64,000 nucleotides of DNA, taken from assembly GCA_963675365.2 (NCBI GenBank), contig CAXXVA010000003.1:1116001-1180000 (forward strand), read 5' to 3'. The notes under the pieces are model-generated. The model did no database searches and was not told where the DNA came from. It worked only from the letters and a program-made list of their open reading frames with translations. This document shows positions 52,730 through 63,809 of this stretch, piece after piece (positions within the stretch are counted from its first letter, which is position 1; every line of letters begins with the position of its first letter). The DNA comes from CAXXOK01 sp963675365 (GTDB lineage: Bacteria > Bacillota > Clostridia > Christensenellales > Aristaeellaceae). Position numbers and translations under genes: made by a program.

Positions 52730-53461
52730 TTGAAGACGACGCTGGGGCGCATACGCCGCGCAGACCAGGATTTCGGGCTGATCGAGCCGGGCGACCGGAT
52801 CGCCATCGGCGTTTCCGGCGGCAAGGACAGCCTTTTATTAGCGCACGGGCTGTCGCTGTACCGCAGGGTACGCAACGATTTTTCCTTACAGGCTATCATG
52901 CTCACCATGGGCCCCGAACCGCCCGATACCTCCGCTGTGGAAGCGTTCTGCAAAGCGGAGGATATCCCGCTGACCGTACGGTATACGGACCTATACCAAA
53001 TATTATTTGAATTGCGCAACGACCGCAGCCCCTGCCCGCTGTGCGCCAAAATGCGCCGGGCGATGCTGTGCGATATGAGCAAGGAACTGGGCTGCAACAA
53101 GCTGGCGCTGGCGCATCACCGCGAGGACGCGCTGGAAACCCTGCTGATGAGCCTGATTTTTGAAGGGCGTTTTCATGTATTCCATCCGAAAACCTATATG
53201 AGCCGTACCGATATCACCGTCATCCGGCCGATGGTTTACATGCCGGAAAAGGACGTAATTCACATGCAAAAAAAGCTCTCGCTCCCCGTACAGCATAATC
53301 CGTGTCCGGCCAACGGCAACACGAAACGCCAGGAGATGAAAGAGCTTCTTTCCGAGCTCGCCAAACGGTATCCACACTTGCAGGAAACCATGCTGTCGGC
53401 TTTAAAAAACGACGATCAATACAGTCTTTGGGAAAAAAGCGGCCCTAAAAAGCCGCGGTAA
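52730..53461 (+). CDS. TtcA-like tRNA thiolation enzyme (PP-loop ATP pyrophosphatase)
   Basis: 243 residues. SGGKDS (29-34) is the PP-loop that activates tRNA as an adenylate. CPLC (Cys102, Cys105) and a third Cys192 in HNPCP match the 4Fe-4S ligands of TtcA, which makes 2-thiocytidine at tRNA position 32. LALAHHREDALETLLMSL is also conserved. It starts with TTG at 52730; an ATG at 52722 is in another frame and ends at once. It is short compared with E. coli TtcA (about 310), so the exact tRNA target is uncertain. Confidence 0.85.
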   Translation: MKTTLGRIRRADQDFGLIEPGDRIAIGVSGGKDSLLLAHGLSLYRRVRNDFSLQAIMLTMGPEPPDTSAVEAFCKAEDIPLTVRYTDLYQILFELRNDRSPCPLCAKMRRAMLCDMSKELGCNKLALAHHREDALETLLMSLIFEGRFHVFHPKTYMSRTDITVIRPMVYMPEKDVIHMQKKLSLPVQHNPCPANGNTKRQEMKELLSELAKRYPHLQETMLSALKNDDQYSLWEKSGPKKPR

Positions 53462-53466
53462 ACCGC

Positions 53467-55056
53467 TTATCGCTGCGTAACGCCTTGCCAGTACTGTTCG
53501 GGAGACGCATTATAACGGCTGCGCATTAATTTGTCGTGGGCGGTTTTCACACCGTTTACATAGGTATCGCGGTACGTATCGATGATATACCCCACCGACG
53601 CGTCGCTTTTATGCGCAACCTCGTCTGTGTAGGTAACGTGCGTCCCGTCCTTATCATCTACATACTCGATCGTGCTTGACGGCTGCAAAACCTCGACAAC
53701 TTCCGTCTCCAGCTTATATGTAACATCGCCCAAATCAATCCCGTAAATGCGGACTTCGCACAGCTTGCGTTTTTTATTGCTTGGATCTGTGATCACGTGC
53801 GCCGCGATGAAGATCTGCCCGCCGGAATTGTTACGGAAAGACATATCCTTTTCCGCGCCGCGGGTATCGGTCACGGTCGCGTCCAAGCCAAGATCGGTAT
53901 AGCTGACCTTCTCGGAATGCGGGGTATGGTCGATTAAATCCAAACCCGCCTGCATCGCCGCCAGAAACACCGTGGTGCTCGCCTGGCACACGCCGCCGCC
54001 GATGCCCAGCACCAGTTCGCCGTAATTGTATTCGTATGCGCGGAAAAATCCGTTTTCAAGCGTCCGCCTGCCGACGACGCTGTTGAAGGAGAACTTCGCG
54101 CCGTCGCTTAAGTTCAGGTTATTAATTTTCTCAAACGCTCTTTCGATGTTGGCGTCGCGTTGTTCGGATGAATGGGAATCGATCGGCGTTACGGCGCGTG
54201 CGCGCAGAGTATAAAGCTTTTCCAGATCGGCAACTGTGATATCCGGCTGGATGGCTTCCGTCTCCATCATGATCTCGCCCGATTCAAAGTTGTTTACCAT
54301 CTCCATGATCTGCGCTCTAAGCGTTTCTACGTCCAGCCTGCGGCCCACGACCTCCTGCTGGTAGGTGAACGGCTCCGTGGAGCTTTCAGGATTGAAGGAA
54401 AGCATTTGAGCGTTCTGCGGCGCTATATAAGCGCCGTTTTCAAGCTGAGTCAGATAATAGTCAATCGGCGATGTATCCGCGTCATAGGAAACGCTTGAAA
54501 AACTGTATGTGTTTGCCAGCGCTTGCTGCAGTTCCTGTTGTAATTCAAACACCGTCTTGCGGTCCGTAGCGCTCGTCTCATGGCCGATCGCCCAGGCGGC
54601 TTCCAGCGCTTCGGTCGGATCGCGGCGAATATTCAGGGTTTCGGCTGTGATGTCGGGATACGTGGCGTTCTCGTTTTTCAGTCTGACATACCAAGAGCCA
54701 AGCTCCTGCGAGATTTGGCTGCGAACGGCGTTATTCCCCTCTTCCCAGGTCATACCTCCCAGATTGATACCGTCGACCGATACTCCGTCTAAAAATACCG
54801 AAGTATAGGGCTTTACATCCAGATAGGCTTTGCCGATATAAATGCCGCCGCCAACCGCGCCGACCAGAATCAGCACAAGCAGCAGCTTGATCAACTGCCA
54901 GCGGAGACTGCGCTTTTTTCTGGGTTTTTCAGGCGGGGGCGGCGGATATCCGCCGCGCTGAAAATCAGCGGGCTGCGCGCCCTGCCGCTGGATATTACTC
55001 CATTGATTTGCCGACGGCGGCCGGTTTTGGGGTGGTTGGTTTCCGCGGTAATACAT
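53467..55056 (-). CDS. VanW family cell-wall protein
   Basis: 529 residues. A Pro/Gln-rich cytosolic N-terminus (about 1-45) is followed by one membrane helix (LIKLLLVLILVGAVGGGIYIG), so the bulk is outside. A peptidoglycan-binding-4-like region (about 75-280) leads to the VanW core with GAKFSFNSVVGRRTLENGF, NYGELVLGIGGGVCQASTTVFLAAMQAGLDLIDHTPHS and SGGQIFIAAHV. The C-terminus (KLETEVVEVLQPSSTIEYVDD) resembles a short G5-like strand set. VanW proteins are common in Bacillota and do not by themselves mean vancomycin resistance. Confidence 0.88.
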   Translation of the reverse strand: MYYRGNQPPQNRPPSANQWSNIQRQGAQPADFQRGGYPPPPPEKPRKKRSLRWQLIKLLLVLILVGAVGGGIYIGKAYLDVKPYTSVFLDGVSVDGINLGGMTWEEGNNAVRSQISQELGSWYVRLKNENATYPDITAETLNIRRDPTEALEAAWAIGHETSATDRKTVFELQQELQQALANTYSFSSVSYDADTSPIDYYLTQLENGAYIAPQNAQMLSFNPESSTEPFTYQQEVVGRRLDVETLRAQIMEMVNNFESGEIMMETEAIQPDITVADLEKLYTLRARAVTPIDSHSSEQRDANIERAFEKINNLNLSDGAKFSFNSVVGRRTLENGFFRAYEYNYGELVLGIGGGVCQASTTVFLAAMQAGLDLIDHTPHSEKVSYTDLGLDATVTDTRGAEKDMSFRNNSGGQIFIAAHVITDPSNKKRKLCEVRIYGIDLGDVTYKLETEVVEVLQPSSTIEYVDDKDGTHVTYTDEVAHKSDASVGYIIDTYRDTYVNGVKTAHDKLMRSRYNASPEQYWQGVTQR

Positions 55057-55075
55057 CCAACAGTCTCCTTTGCCT

Positions 55076-55938
55076 TTAGGCGTCCGATCCGTTGATTGCC
55101 GCTAAAAGGGTATCTACATCCTTCTGCCAGGTATTCCAGCCCGAAGGGTATTCGCCGATTTTGGTATGCATGCTCCGGTCGCCGTGAAAGTCGCTGCCGC
55201 CGGTAACCAGCAGCTGATACCTGCGTGCCAGGCTGTACAGCCATTGCGCGTCTTCCCGGGACGCCGACGGGTGAAATACTTCCAATCCCATCAATCCCAT
55301 ATCCTTGAGGCGAACGACCTTGTCTTCCAGGTCCTCGCCCCGGAGGCTTGAGCGCATCGGGTGCGCGAGCACCGGCACGATCCCCGATCTGCGAAGCGTA
55401 CCGATCGCGTCTTCCGTGGAAAGGTGCTCCAGCGGGATAAAAGCGGGTTTTCCAAGACCCAGATATTTAGCGAAAGCTTCTTCGACCGATCCTACGATCT
55501 GCCTTGCCACCAGTTGCCGTGCAACGTGCGCACGGCCCACGGTATGATCCTGCGCATCCGCCTGCTCCAAGAACGCTTCGGAAAGCGTAATACCGGTCAG
55601 CCGGTTTAAGACTGCGATCGTACGGCGCGTACGTTCCACACGTTTGCGCCGTAGCGCCGCGAGTTCCGTTTCCAGAAGCTCGGAATGTGTACTGACGCCG
55701 TACCCAAGCACGTGGGTCAGTCCGTTGGGACCGCTGGACATCTCGATCGCGGGGATAAATTTCAGTTCGACGGCGTCGGCTTTCAGCGCGGCGGCCAAAA
55801 CCCCGAGTCCGTCTGTGGTATCGTGATCGCTGAGCGCAATCACTTGCATGCCGCCGTTTTTCGCCAGCGCGAGGATTTCATCCACCGTACAGGTTCCGTC
55901 GCTGAAGGTGCTGTGGATGTGTAAGTCAACGGCTGGTT

Positions 55939-55942
<4 letters not shown>
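55076..55942 (-). CDS. PHP-domain phosphoesterase (YciV/RNase AM-like)
   Basis: 288 residues. The opening VDLHIHSTFSDGTCTVDEILALAKNGG gives the metal-binding His and Asp residues of the PHP family, then ALSDHDTTDGL, PVLAHPMR and VTGGSDFHGDR supply further ligands. Such proteins cleave 5'-phosphorylated small substrates or mature rRNA 5' ends; the actual substrate here is unknown. It begins with GTG at 55942, overlapping the ftsH stop (GTGA), so it is coupled to ftsH. Confidence 0.88.
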
Positions 55943-57981
<2,039 letters not shown>

Positions 57982-58160
57982 GCGTCCGTCCTCCTTGTGA
58001 TCCAGGGCTTGCATGCCCCCCATGATTTGTCCAAACACGGGCAAACCATTAGACTTGATTATATCATATTTACACCATAATACCAACACCTGAAACAAAG
58101 AAATGACCTGCGTTTGCAATCTTTTACAACCCTATTTGCACGTTCCGGCAGAGACTGCAA

Positions 58161-58193
58161 AAGCCCGGATGCGCGCTTTTAGCGCATCCGGGC
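58161..58193 (-). terminator. Intrinsic terminator after pckG
   Basis: GCCCGGATGCGC pairs with GCGCATCCGGGC, with TTTTGC after it on the minus strand. It lies about 40 nt past the pckG stop. Confidence 0.85.
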
Positions 58194-58231
58194 CGTCATG
58201 GGTTTGTTCAAGTCAAAACCGCGGCCGGCCG

Positions 58232-60124
58232 TTACGCCTTGTATGCGCCGGGCTTGATTTCGTCGCCGAAGGTCTCCTTGGCGGCGTTGATCTTTGCGAT
58301 CGCCGCGTCCCAGTAAGCGAAGATCTCCTGCGGGGTATCGGCGTCCATTTTCAAGAAGAACGCCTTGGTGCGCTCCAGTTTCTCAATCCACTTCGTGCAG
58401 CGGAAGGTAAACAGGTAGGTGTAGGTTTCCTCGGTGAAGTCCTCGTCCAGATACTTCTTGAAAAGCGCTTTCAGATCCGCATACATCGGAATCTTGCCGG
58501 TGGGCGTGTCGTAGGCGTCGTACTCGCCGTGGATGCGGCCTTCCGCCCAGTGCAGCCATACCTTTTTGGCGAGCTTGGAGGTTACGAACTTGCCGTCCTT
58601 ACCGCGCATAAAGTAGTTGTTGGAGAAGATTTTCGGCGTGTCCTTGACGCCTTCGCCGAACTTGATGTTGTTCATGGTGTAGCGGCCAAGCGGGTAGGAT
58701 ACGAAGTCGAGGTTTGCCATCGGGCTTGGGCTGCGCACGCCTTCCGCGCCCAGCGTCGCGCTGGTGGTTTCGGATTCGAGCGTACAGGCCTTGAGCAGGA
58801 TGCCGTCTTTCCAGTCGGGGCTCTCTTCCACGGGTACGGTGGTATCGCTGTCGCGGCCGCCGTAAAGCACGCCGGCGACCTTCACGCCGTTTTTGTCTTC
58901 AAAGCCGGCCTGGTCGATATTGTCCAGATAATCAAGCCGCATCGTATAGCGCGCGTTGCCGTGGGCGATACCGACTTCGTTGCCTTTTGCGTCTTTCACG
59001 CCTTCGTGCCACTCGCCGAAATGGTTGCGGCCTTCCGAAGGCGAATCAACTTCCATGCCCAGCCAGTAAGGCTTGCCGTCCGGCCCCATAAGGACGTTGG
59101 AGAAGATGACTTCCTGGTCCTTCATCAGGTTTTCAAAGATCACGGGATCGTCTTTTGCGTTGACGTCCTTGATGATGCCGAACATCCCCGCTTCCACGTT
59201 CACGGCGCGGAATTCGCCGTTCAGGTTGCGGAAATAGGCGATATCGTCGCCGACGATCTTCTCGCCGGGGATCATCGCGGTAGAGGTCTTGCCGCAGGCC
59301 GAGGGATACGCGCCGGAGAAATACGTCATACGGCCCTTATCCTTATTGACGGCCGCCATGATGAACATATGCTCGCACAGCCAGCCCTCTTTGCCGGATT
59401 TTGAAATGGCAAGACGCATGGAGTGCTTTTTCAGACCCACGGAATTGCCCGCGTATTGGTCGTTCATGGAGTATACGATGTTGTGCTGCGTATCCATGTA
59501 GATTCTGCGTTTATCGAGGTTTTTGGTGTTGTTGTTCTCGTCCAGCTCGCCCGCGGAGTGGATGAAGCGGAAGAAATCGCCCTTTTCCGCGTCCTTCATT
59601 TTCAGGAAATGGCTGTACGCCGAGCGGTAGAGAATATACTCGGAATGGGCAACGTACCAGCTGTCGGTAAACTGCACGCAGGGGATGGTGAAGGGGCTTT
59701 CGGTCGGGCCTTCGGAAAAGAACAGCACAACCGCGTCCTTGCCCTTCATGATGCCTTTTGAGATCTCCATGATCTCGGCGTAACCCTGTTCATATTCAAC
59801 GGAGTTGAGGGCTTTCATGCTCTCAAAATTCTCCTGCTTGACTAAATACTTGGTGTTTTTCTTATCGCGGGCCTGATCGTTATAGCTATCCCAGTGGATG
59901 GTCTGTTTGGGATACTTCAGCGTCACTTCCTCACCCAGCTTCAGGGCCTGATCACGCACATACTGCATATCGCTTTCCGAGTCCGTGCAGACATAAATCG
60001 AAGCGGGATCGCAGTGTTCGGCGAAAGAGCCGATAAACTCCATCACTTTCTCGTTTTTGAGCGCTGTCAGTTTCTGGTAGCTCTCGTCGCTCATCCGTTG
60101 CTTCAACAGTTCCTCATACTTCAT
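58232..60124 (-). CDS. pckG: Phosphoenolpyruvate carboxykinase (GTP type)
   Basis: Interconverts oxaloacetate and GTP with PEP, GDP and CO2. The 630-residue product shows the P-loop GAYPSACGKTSTAMIPG, the metal site GDDIAYFRNLNGEFRAVNVEAGMFGI and VAGVLYGGRDSDTTVPV, which mark the GTP-type family. Near-standard length. The start at ATG 60124 follows AAAGGAGATAGGGTTT; the open frame to 60211 is not used. In fermenters it can run toward oxaloacetate with net GTP gain (inference). Confidence 0.97.
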   Translation of the reverse strand: MKYEELLKQRMSDESYQKLTALKNEKVMEFIGSFAEHCDPASIYVCTDSESDMQYVRDQALKLGEEVTLKYPKQTIHWDSYNDQARDKKNTKYLVKQENFESMKALNSVEYEQGYAEIMEISKGIMKGKDAVVLFFSEGPTESPFTIPCVQFTDSWYVAHSEYILYRSAYSHFLKMKDAEKGDFFRFIHSAGELDENNNTKNLDKRRIYMDTQHNIVYSMNDQYAGNSVGLKKHSMRLAISKSGKEGWLCEHMFIMAAVNKDKGRMTYFSGAYPSACGKTSTAMIPGEKIVGDDIAYFRNLNGEFRAVNVEAGMFGIIKDVNAKDDPVIFENLMKDQEVIFSNVLMGPDGKPYWLGMEVDSPSEGRNHFGEWHEGVKDAKGNEVGIAHGNARYTMRLDYLDNIDQAGFEDKNGVKVAGVLYGGRDSDTTVPVEESPDWKDGILLKACTLESETTSATLGAEGVRSPSPMANLDFVSYPLGRYTMNNIKFGEGVKDTPKIFSNNYFMRGKDGKFVTSKLAKKVWLHWAEGRIHGEYDAYDTPTGKIPMYADLKALFKKYLDEDFTEETYTYLFTFRCTKWIEKLERTKAFFLKMDADTPQEIFAYWDAAIAKINAAKETFGDEIKPGAYKA

Positions 60125-60216
60125 AAACCCTATCTCCTTTTCAATAAGTGTCCCTCCGAAGCGAGGGCGATTCCCTGTCTTGCCGTATAAAGAAACAGCA
60201 ATCTCCCACAAATAAC

Positions 60217-60245
60217 ATGATATCTGATTTTGTAAAGCAAGTCAA
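60217..60245 (-). promoter_or_regulatory. Promoter of pckG
   Basis: Minus strand TTGACT (60240-60245) and TATCAT (60217-60222), spacer 17 nt. Confidence 0.72.
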
Positions 60246-60363
60246 TCTCCGGACAAGGAGTTCATAACAATTTCATAATTATGCAATCACTCTGTCGGCA
60301 ATCCGTACGATTTTACGTGAAATCCAATCCTTCGCCGTGGTCCAGGCGCAAATGGGCGCAATG

Positions 60364-60394
60364 AAAAGCCGCCCGGCAGTATCGGGCGGCTTTT
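60364..60394 (-). terminator. Intrinsic terminator after rho
   Basis: AAAAGCCGCCCG and CGGGCGGCTTTT pair around GCAGTAT, followed by T/A runs. It lies 16 nt past the rho stop. Confidence 0.9.
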
Positions 60395-60409
60395 GGCTGC
60401 ATCATTACA

Positions 60410-62254
60410 TTATTTTTTTGAAAGGAAACCGCTTTTCTCCCAGAGGGCAACCCAATCCCTGAGCCTGACGAACAGATCGGCGTTGCAGCCGGTTTTGGAC
60501 ATCATGTCGATCAGCTGTACCAGCGCTTCGCGGTTGGTGGCGCTCCCAAGCACCGTACGTACGGCCTTCAGGCTTTCAATCGCCTGGGGATCCATGAGCA
60601 TGTCCTCCCGCTTGGTACCGGACTTGCGCATATCGATCACGGGGAACATCGGCTCGTTATCCTCGGGCGTATCCAGCCATAGCGTCATATTCGCCGTGCC
60701 CTTGAACTCCTCAAAAATGATATCGTCTACGCGCGAGCCGGTGTTGGTGAGGATGGTCGCAATTACAGTCAGGCTTCCGCCCTCGCGGGTGTTGCGCGCC
60801 GCGCCGAAAAAACGCTTGGGCTTAACCAGCGCCGTAGGCGTGACGGTGTTGGTCATCGTCCGGCTGCCCTGGGTGGCTGCCGACTGGTATGCGCGGGTGA
60901 GCTTGGTGAGGCTGTCCAGAAGCACGATCACGTTCTTGCCCTGCTCCACCAGACGCTGGGCGCGTTCCAGCATCGTATCGGCGACGCGGGTCTGCGCGTC
61001 GGGCGCTTCGTCAAATGTTGTGGCGAACACATCGGCGACGCCTTCCAGCGCGTCCCGTACCTCGGTGACCGCTTCGGGACGCTCGTCGATCAACAGCATC
61101 ATCAGTACGGCGTTTTCGTCGTTTTGCTTGATCGCCTTGCAGATCTCCTGCATCATGACGGTCTTGCCGCTTTCGGGCGGCGCGACGATCATCGACCGCT
61201 GCCCAAACCCGATCGGGGCGATCAGGTCGGTAATGCGCATGGGCCAGTTGGTCTCGGTGCCGCAGCTTTCCAGCTTGATGCGCCGGTTGGGATAGATCGC
61301 CGTCAGTTCGTCAAACAGCGGACGTTCCGTGTCCGCATCGTAGGGTTTTCCGTTGATCTTCTCCACATACATCAGCGCGGCGAACTTATCCAGGTCGCGG
61401 CCGGGGCGTACCTTGCCCTCCACGTAATCCCCCGTGCGCAGATCGTAGCGGCGTATGGTGGCGACCGATACGTAAAAGTCCTTGCGCCCGGGCAGCAGTG
61501 AGGACGAACGGAGGAAGCCGAATCCGTCGGGCAGGATTTCCAGAATGCCTGATCCAGGTTCGCCTTCCTGCGCCTGGAGGGCATCGGGAATCTCGCCGTT
61601 TTCAAGGCTTTCGATAATTTTGGGGTCGCGCGCGGGCTTATAAACCGCGTCGTTGTAATAAACTTCGTTGTTGCGGCTGTGCTGTGGGCTGTGCGTGTTC
61701 GCGCCTGCGGGGTACATCGGCCGGTGGTATTCCATGCGGCCCTGGCTGCGGTATTCCTGCCTGCCGTATTCGCGCGGCTGCGCGGCACGGTAGCCGAGTT
61801 TATACCCGTCGATGGTCTTCTGGGGCAGGGGCGGCGGCTCGGGCTGGCGCGCGCCGTACGTTCCGTCGGAATCGGGCGACGCCGATGACGCGGTATAATT
61901 CGTGCGCGGGCCGAAACGCGACGGGTTTGCCCCCTGCGCTTCCCTGCCCAGCGTGTTTTTCACCGCGGGTCTGTTCATCAAATTGGTACGGGCCTGCCGA
62001 ACCTGCTGGTAAGCCGAGCGGTAGCTTTCGGCCAAATCGCCCCTTGGCTCGACGGACGTTACGTCGGCTGAAAGCGGCGCCGCCTGCAGCGCTTCGTTCT
62101 GCTTGCCTTCCGGCGCTTCGTCCACGCCGAGAGCGTCGGCAATTTTTTGCACGATCGCCGCTTTATCCACGCCGGCTGCCAGTTTGATATTTTTCTCCTT
62201 TGCCAGCTTGCGCAGCTGGACGACCGTCATTGCCTGCAAATCGCTTGAAAACAA
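60410..62254 (-). CDS. rho: Transcription termination factor Rho with a long disordered insert
   Basis: 614 residues, starting with TTG at 62254 (AAGGAGGAATCTCA). Residues 1-43 form the N-terminal helical Rho_N domain. Residues about 45-232 are low-complexity, rich in Arg, Gln, Tyr, Pro and Asn, and have no fold. The cold-shock RNA-binding domain begins GILEILPDGFGFLR. The ATPase has Walker A APPESGKT (358-365), where the usual PPKAGKT Lys is Glu361. Walker B is VIVLLDSLTKLTRAY, and the end SKTGCNADLFVRLRDWVALW is normal. It is preceded by a hairpin leader. Confidence 0.97.
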   Translation of the reverse strand: MFSSDLQAMTVVQLRKLAKEKNIKLAAGVDKAAIVQKIADALGVDEAPEGKQNEALQAAPLSADVTSVEPRGDLAESYRSAYQQVRQARTNLMNRPAVKNTLGREAQGANPSRFGPRTNYTASSASPDSDGTYGARQPEPPPLPQKTIDGYKLGYRAAQPREYGRQEYRSQGRMEYHRPMYPAGANTHSPQHSRNNEVYYNDAVYKPARDPKIIESLENGEIPDALQAQEGEPGSGILEILPDGFGFLRSSSLLPGRKDFYVSVATIRRYDLRTGDYVEGKVRPGRDLDKFAALMYVEKINGKPYDADTERPLFDELTAIYPNRRIKLESCGTETNWPMRITDLIAPIGFGQRSMIVAPPESGKTVMMQEICKAIKQNDENAVLMMLLIDERPEAVTEVRDALEGVADVFATTFDEAPDAQTRVADTMLERAQRLVEQGKNVIVLLDSLTKLTRAYQSAATQGSRTMTNTVTPTALVKPKRFFGAARNTREGGSLTVIATILTNTGSRVDDIIFEEFKGTANMTLWLDTPEDNEPMFPVIDMRKSGTKREDMLMDPQAIESLKAVRTVLGSATNREALVQLIDMMSKTGCNADLFVRLRDWVALWEKSGFLSKK

Positions 62255-62280
62255 TGAGATTCCTCCTTATATTCTATACC

Positions 62281-62305
62281 TGCGGCCTGAAAAAAAGCGG
62301 CCGCA
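62281..62305 (-). repeat. Hairpin between the methyltransferase gene and rho
   Basis: TGCGGCC (62281-62287) and GGCCGCA (62299-62305) pair around an A/T-rich loop. It lies in the rho leader and might take part in its autoregulation; no further support. Confidence 0.5.
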
Positions 62306-62320
62306 AAATTGGGTTCCCTG

Positions 62321-63334
62321 TTATCGTTTCACGGCGATCACCATATCGCGGTTGACCGCCTGCTCCACCCAGTGGGAAAAATCGTTAAACGGGGCATCGG
62401 TCAGTATGTGGAGGCCTGCCGTTTCCATTGCTTCGCACAGGGCCTCCCGCCTGAGCGTGTAGGTGTTGAAGGATACCGCCGCCGCGCCGCCTTTTTGCAG
62501 CGCCCGGTGAAACGCCGGAAAGCTTTCCTCCATCAGCCGCTGCATGGTCGCCGTTCCCTGCTTGTCCTTCGCCGTATGCTGCACGCCGTAGGGCAGATCG
62601 CAGACGATCAGTTGACAGCCGTCCGCGCCGAGCATGCGATCCGCATACGCCGCGCTTCCCTGGAACAGCCGGAGGCTTCGCGTATCCCCCGCTTTATACG
62701 CCTGTGCGCTGTTGCTCAAACTGTAACGGATCTCCGCCGCGCTTCCGCCTCCCGGCAGTGTTGCGGAGACTGTTTCCCGTTTGTGTTTGAGACGGTGGTA
62801 CTGCAGATAACGCTTGAAATAAACGTCCGCTTCATGAACGGCTTTTTTGTCGATCTCAATGCCCGCGGCGTGATGCCCCTCCTGCAAAGCGCAGAACAGG
62901 GTCGTCCCCCGCCCGCAGAGCGGATCCAGCACGGTCAGCGGGTCTCCGCTTAAAGCAAAAGCGGAAGCGGCCAGCGCGCAGTGGATCATCATCAGGGTGA
63001 AATCCGCGTTCGTTTTTCCCTTGTACTTGAGCACCTGGGCAAGGTCCGCGTCCAAATACGCGGCCTGGCGAAGCGGTAAAGGTTTGAGCCATTCGCCGTC
63101 CTTCAGAGCCGCAAAGTAAATGCCCGAATGACCGGAGAGCAGTCTCCAACCCGCTTCGTCTATTGGTTGTGTCTCAATCAAGATGAATCGCGTACCTGCG
63201 AGTTTTTCCTGTGTAACGGTTGCCTGAAAATCCAGAGCGCGCAGTAAACACTGCATCTCAATCAGGGCGAGCTTATCCATCGAAAGAGCGTAGCGGGCGT
63301 TCGCATGCGGTTTTATGGCAAAAGCATACTGCAA
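62321..63334 (-). CDS. Trm11/TrmG10-like RNA methyltransferase
   Basis: 337 residues, starting with TTG at 63334 (GCGAGGAATCTTC). The C-terminal half is a SAM-dependent methyltransferase: VLDPLCGRGTTLFCALQEGHHAAGIEID is the SAM loop and QLIVCDLPYGVQH the catalytic DPPY-type motif, here DLPYG as in guanine-N2 tRNA methyltransferases. The N-terminal part (about 1-120) may be a THUMP-related RNA-binding region but is not clear. Likely modifies a tRNA guanosine. It is upstream of rho on the same strand. Confidence 0.8.
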   Translation of the reverse strand: MQYAFAIKPHANARYALSMDKLALIEMQCLLRALDFQATVTQEKLAGTRFILIETQPIDEAGWRLLSGHSGIYFAALKDGEWLKPLPLRQAAYLDADLAQVLKYKGKTNADFTLMMIHCALAASAFALSGDPLTVLDPLCGRGTTLFCALQEGHHAAGIEIDKKAVHEADVYFKRYLQYHRLKHKRETVSATLPGGGSAAEIRYSLSNSAQAYKAGDTRSLRLFQGSAAYADRMLGADGCQLIVCDLPYGVQHTAKDKQGTATMQRLMEESFPAFHRALQKGGAAAVSFNTYTLRREALCEAMETAGLHILTDAPFNDFSHWVEQAVNRDMVIAVKR

Positions 63335-63448
63335 GAAGATTCCTCGCTTCGACGAGATGGATAAAAATGAAGCATTAACCCTAGTTGCACAATAGCACGG
63401 AGGCAGGGTTTTGTCAACCGCGTATTGCATTCCAGGCGTTGTGGCGGA

Positions 63449-63480
63449 AAATAAAAGCCCTTCCCGGCATCCGGGAAGGA
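63449..63480 (-). terminator. Intrinsic terminator after rpsU
   Basis: CCTTCCCGG (63459-63467) and CCGGGAAGG (63471-63479) pair around CAT, and GCTTTTATTTT follows on the minus strand. Confidence 0.92.
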
Positions 63481-63488
63481 CGTTTGGT

Positions 63489-63662
63489 TTAATACTTGCG
63501 TTTACGCGCGGCTTCGGCTTTCTTCTTGCGCTTCACGCTGGGCTTTTCGTAATGTTCGCGTTTACGCGCCTCCGCCAACACACCCGATTTAGCACATTGA
63601 CGTTTGAACCGCTTCAGAGCGCTTTCCAGGGATTCATTTTCTCGGATACGTACCTCGGACAC
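63489..63662 (-). CDS. rpsU: 30S ribosomal protein bS21
   Basis: 57-residue basic ribosomal protein, below the length usually screened. Translation gives VSEVRIRENESLESALKRFK, then RQCAKSGVLAEARKREHYEK and PSVKRKKKAEAARKRKY, a clear bS21. It starts at GTG 63662 behind GGGAGGGATAACA and ends with TAA at 63489. It has its own strong promoter upstream and a terminator downstream. bS21 helps mRNA selection on the small subunit. Confidence 0.96.
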   Translation of the reverse strand: MSEVRIRENESLESALKRFKRQCAKSGVLAEARKREHYEKPSVKRKKKAEAARKRKY

Positions 63663-63737
63663 TGTTATCCCTCCCCTCGCTCATCTCGCCGGTTCTCCGT
63701 GCAACGCGGCATACGGAAAACATGCTGTTACTAATAG

Positions 63738-63766
63738 ATTATACAGCTTTGCGCGTTTTGCGTCAA
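63738..63766 (-). promoter_or_regulatory. Promoter of rpsU
   Basis: Minus strand TTGACG (63761-63766) and TATAAT (63738-63743), spacer 17 nt, a near-consensus promoter about 75 nt upstream of the GTG. Confidence 0.88.
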
Positions 63767-63809
63767 CCATGAATTTACATTTTAACGGGATTTTAACCGT
63801 AGCCGCACC

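Noticed and set aside
53467..55056. VanW as a vancomycin-resistance gene
   Set aside because: VanW-domain proteins are widespread in Bacillota and no vanA/B, vanH or vanX gene is present.
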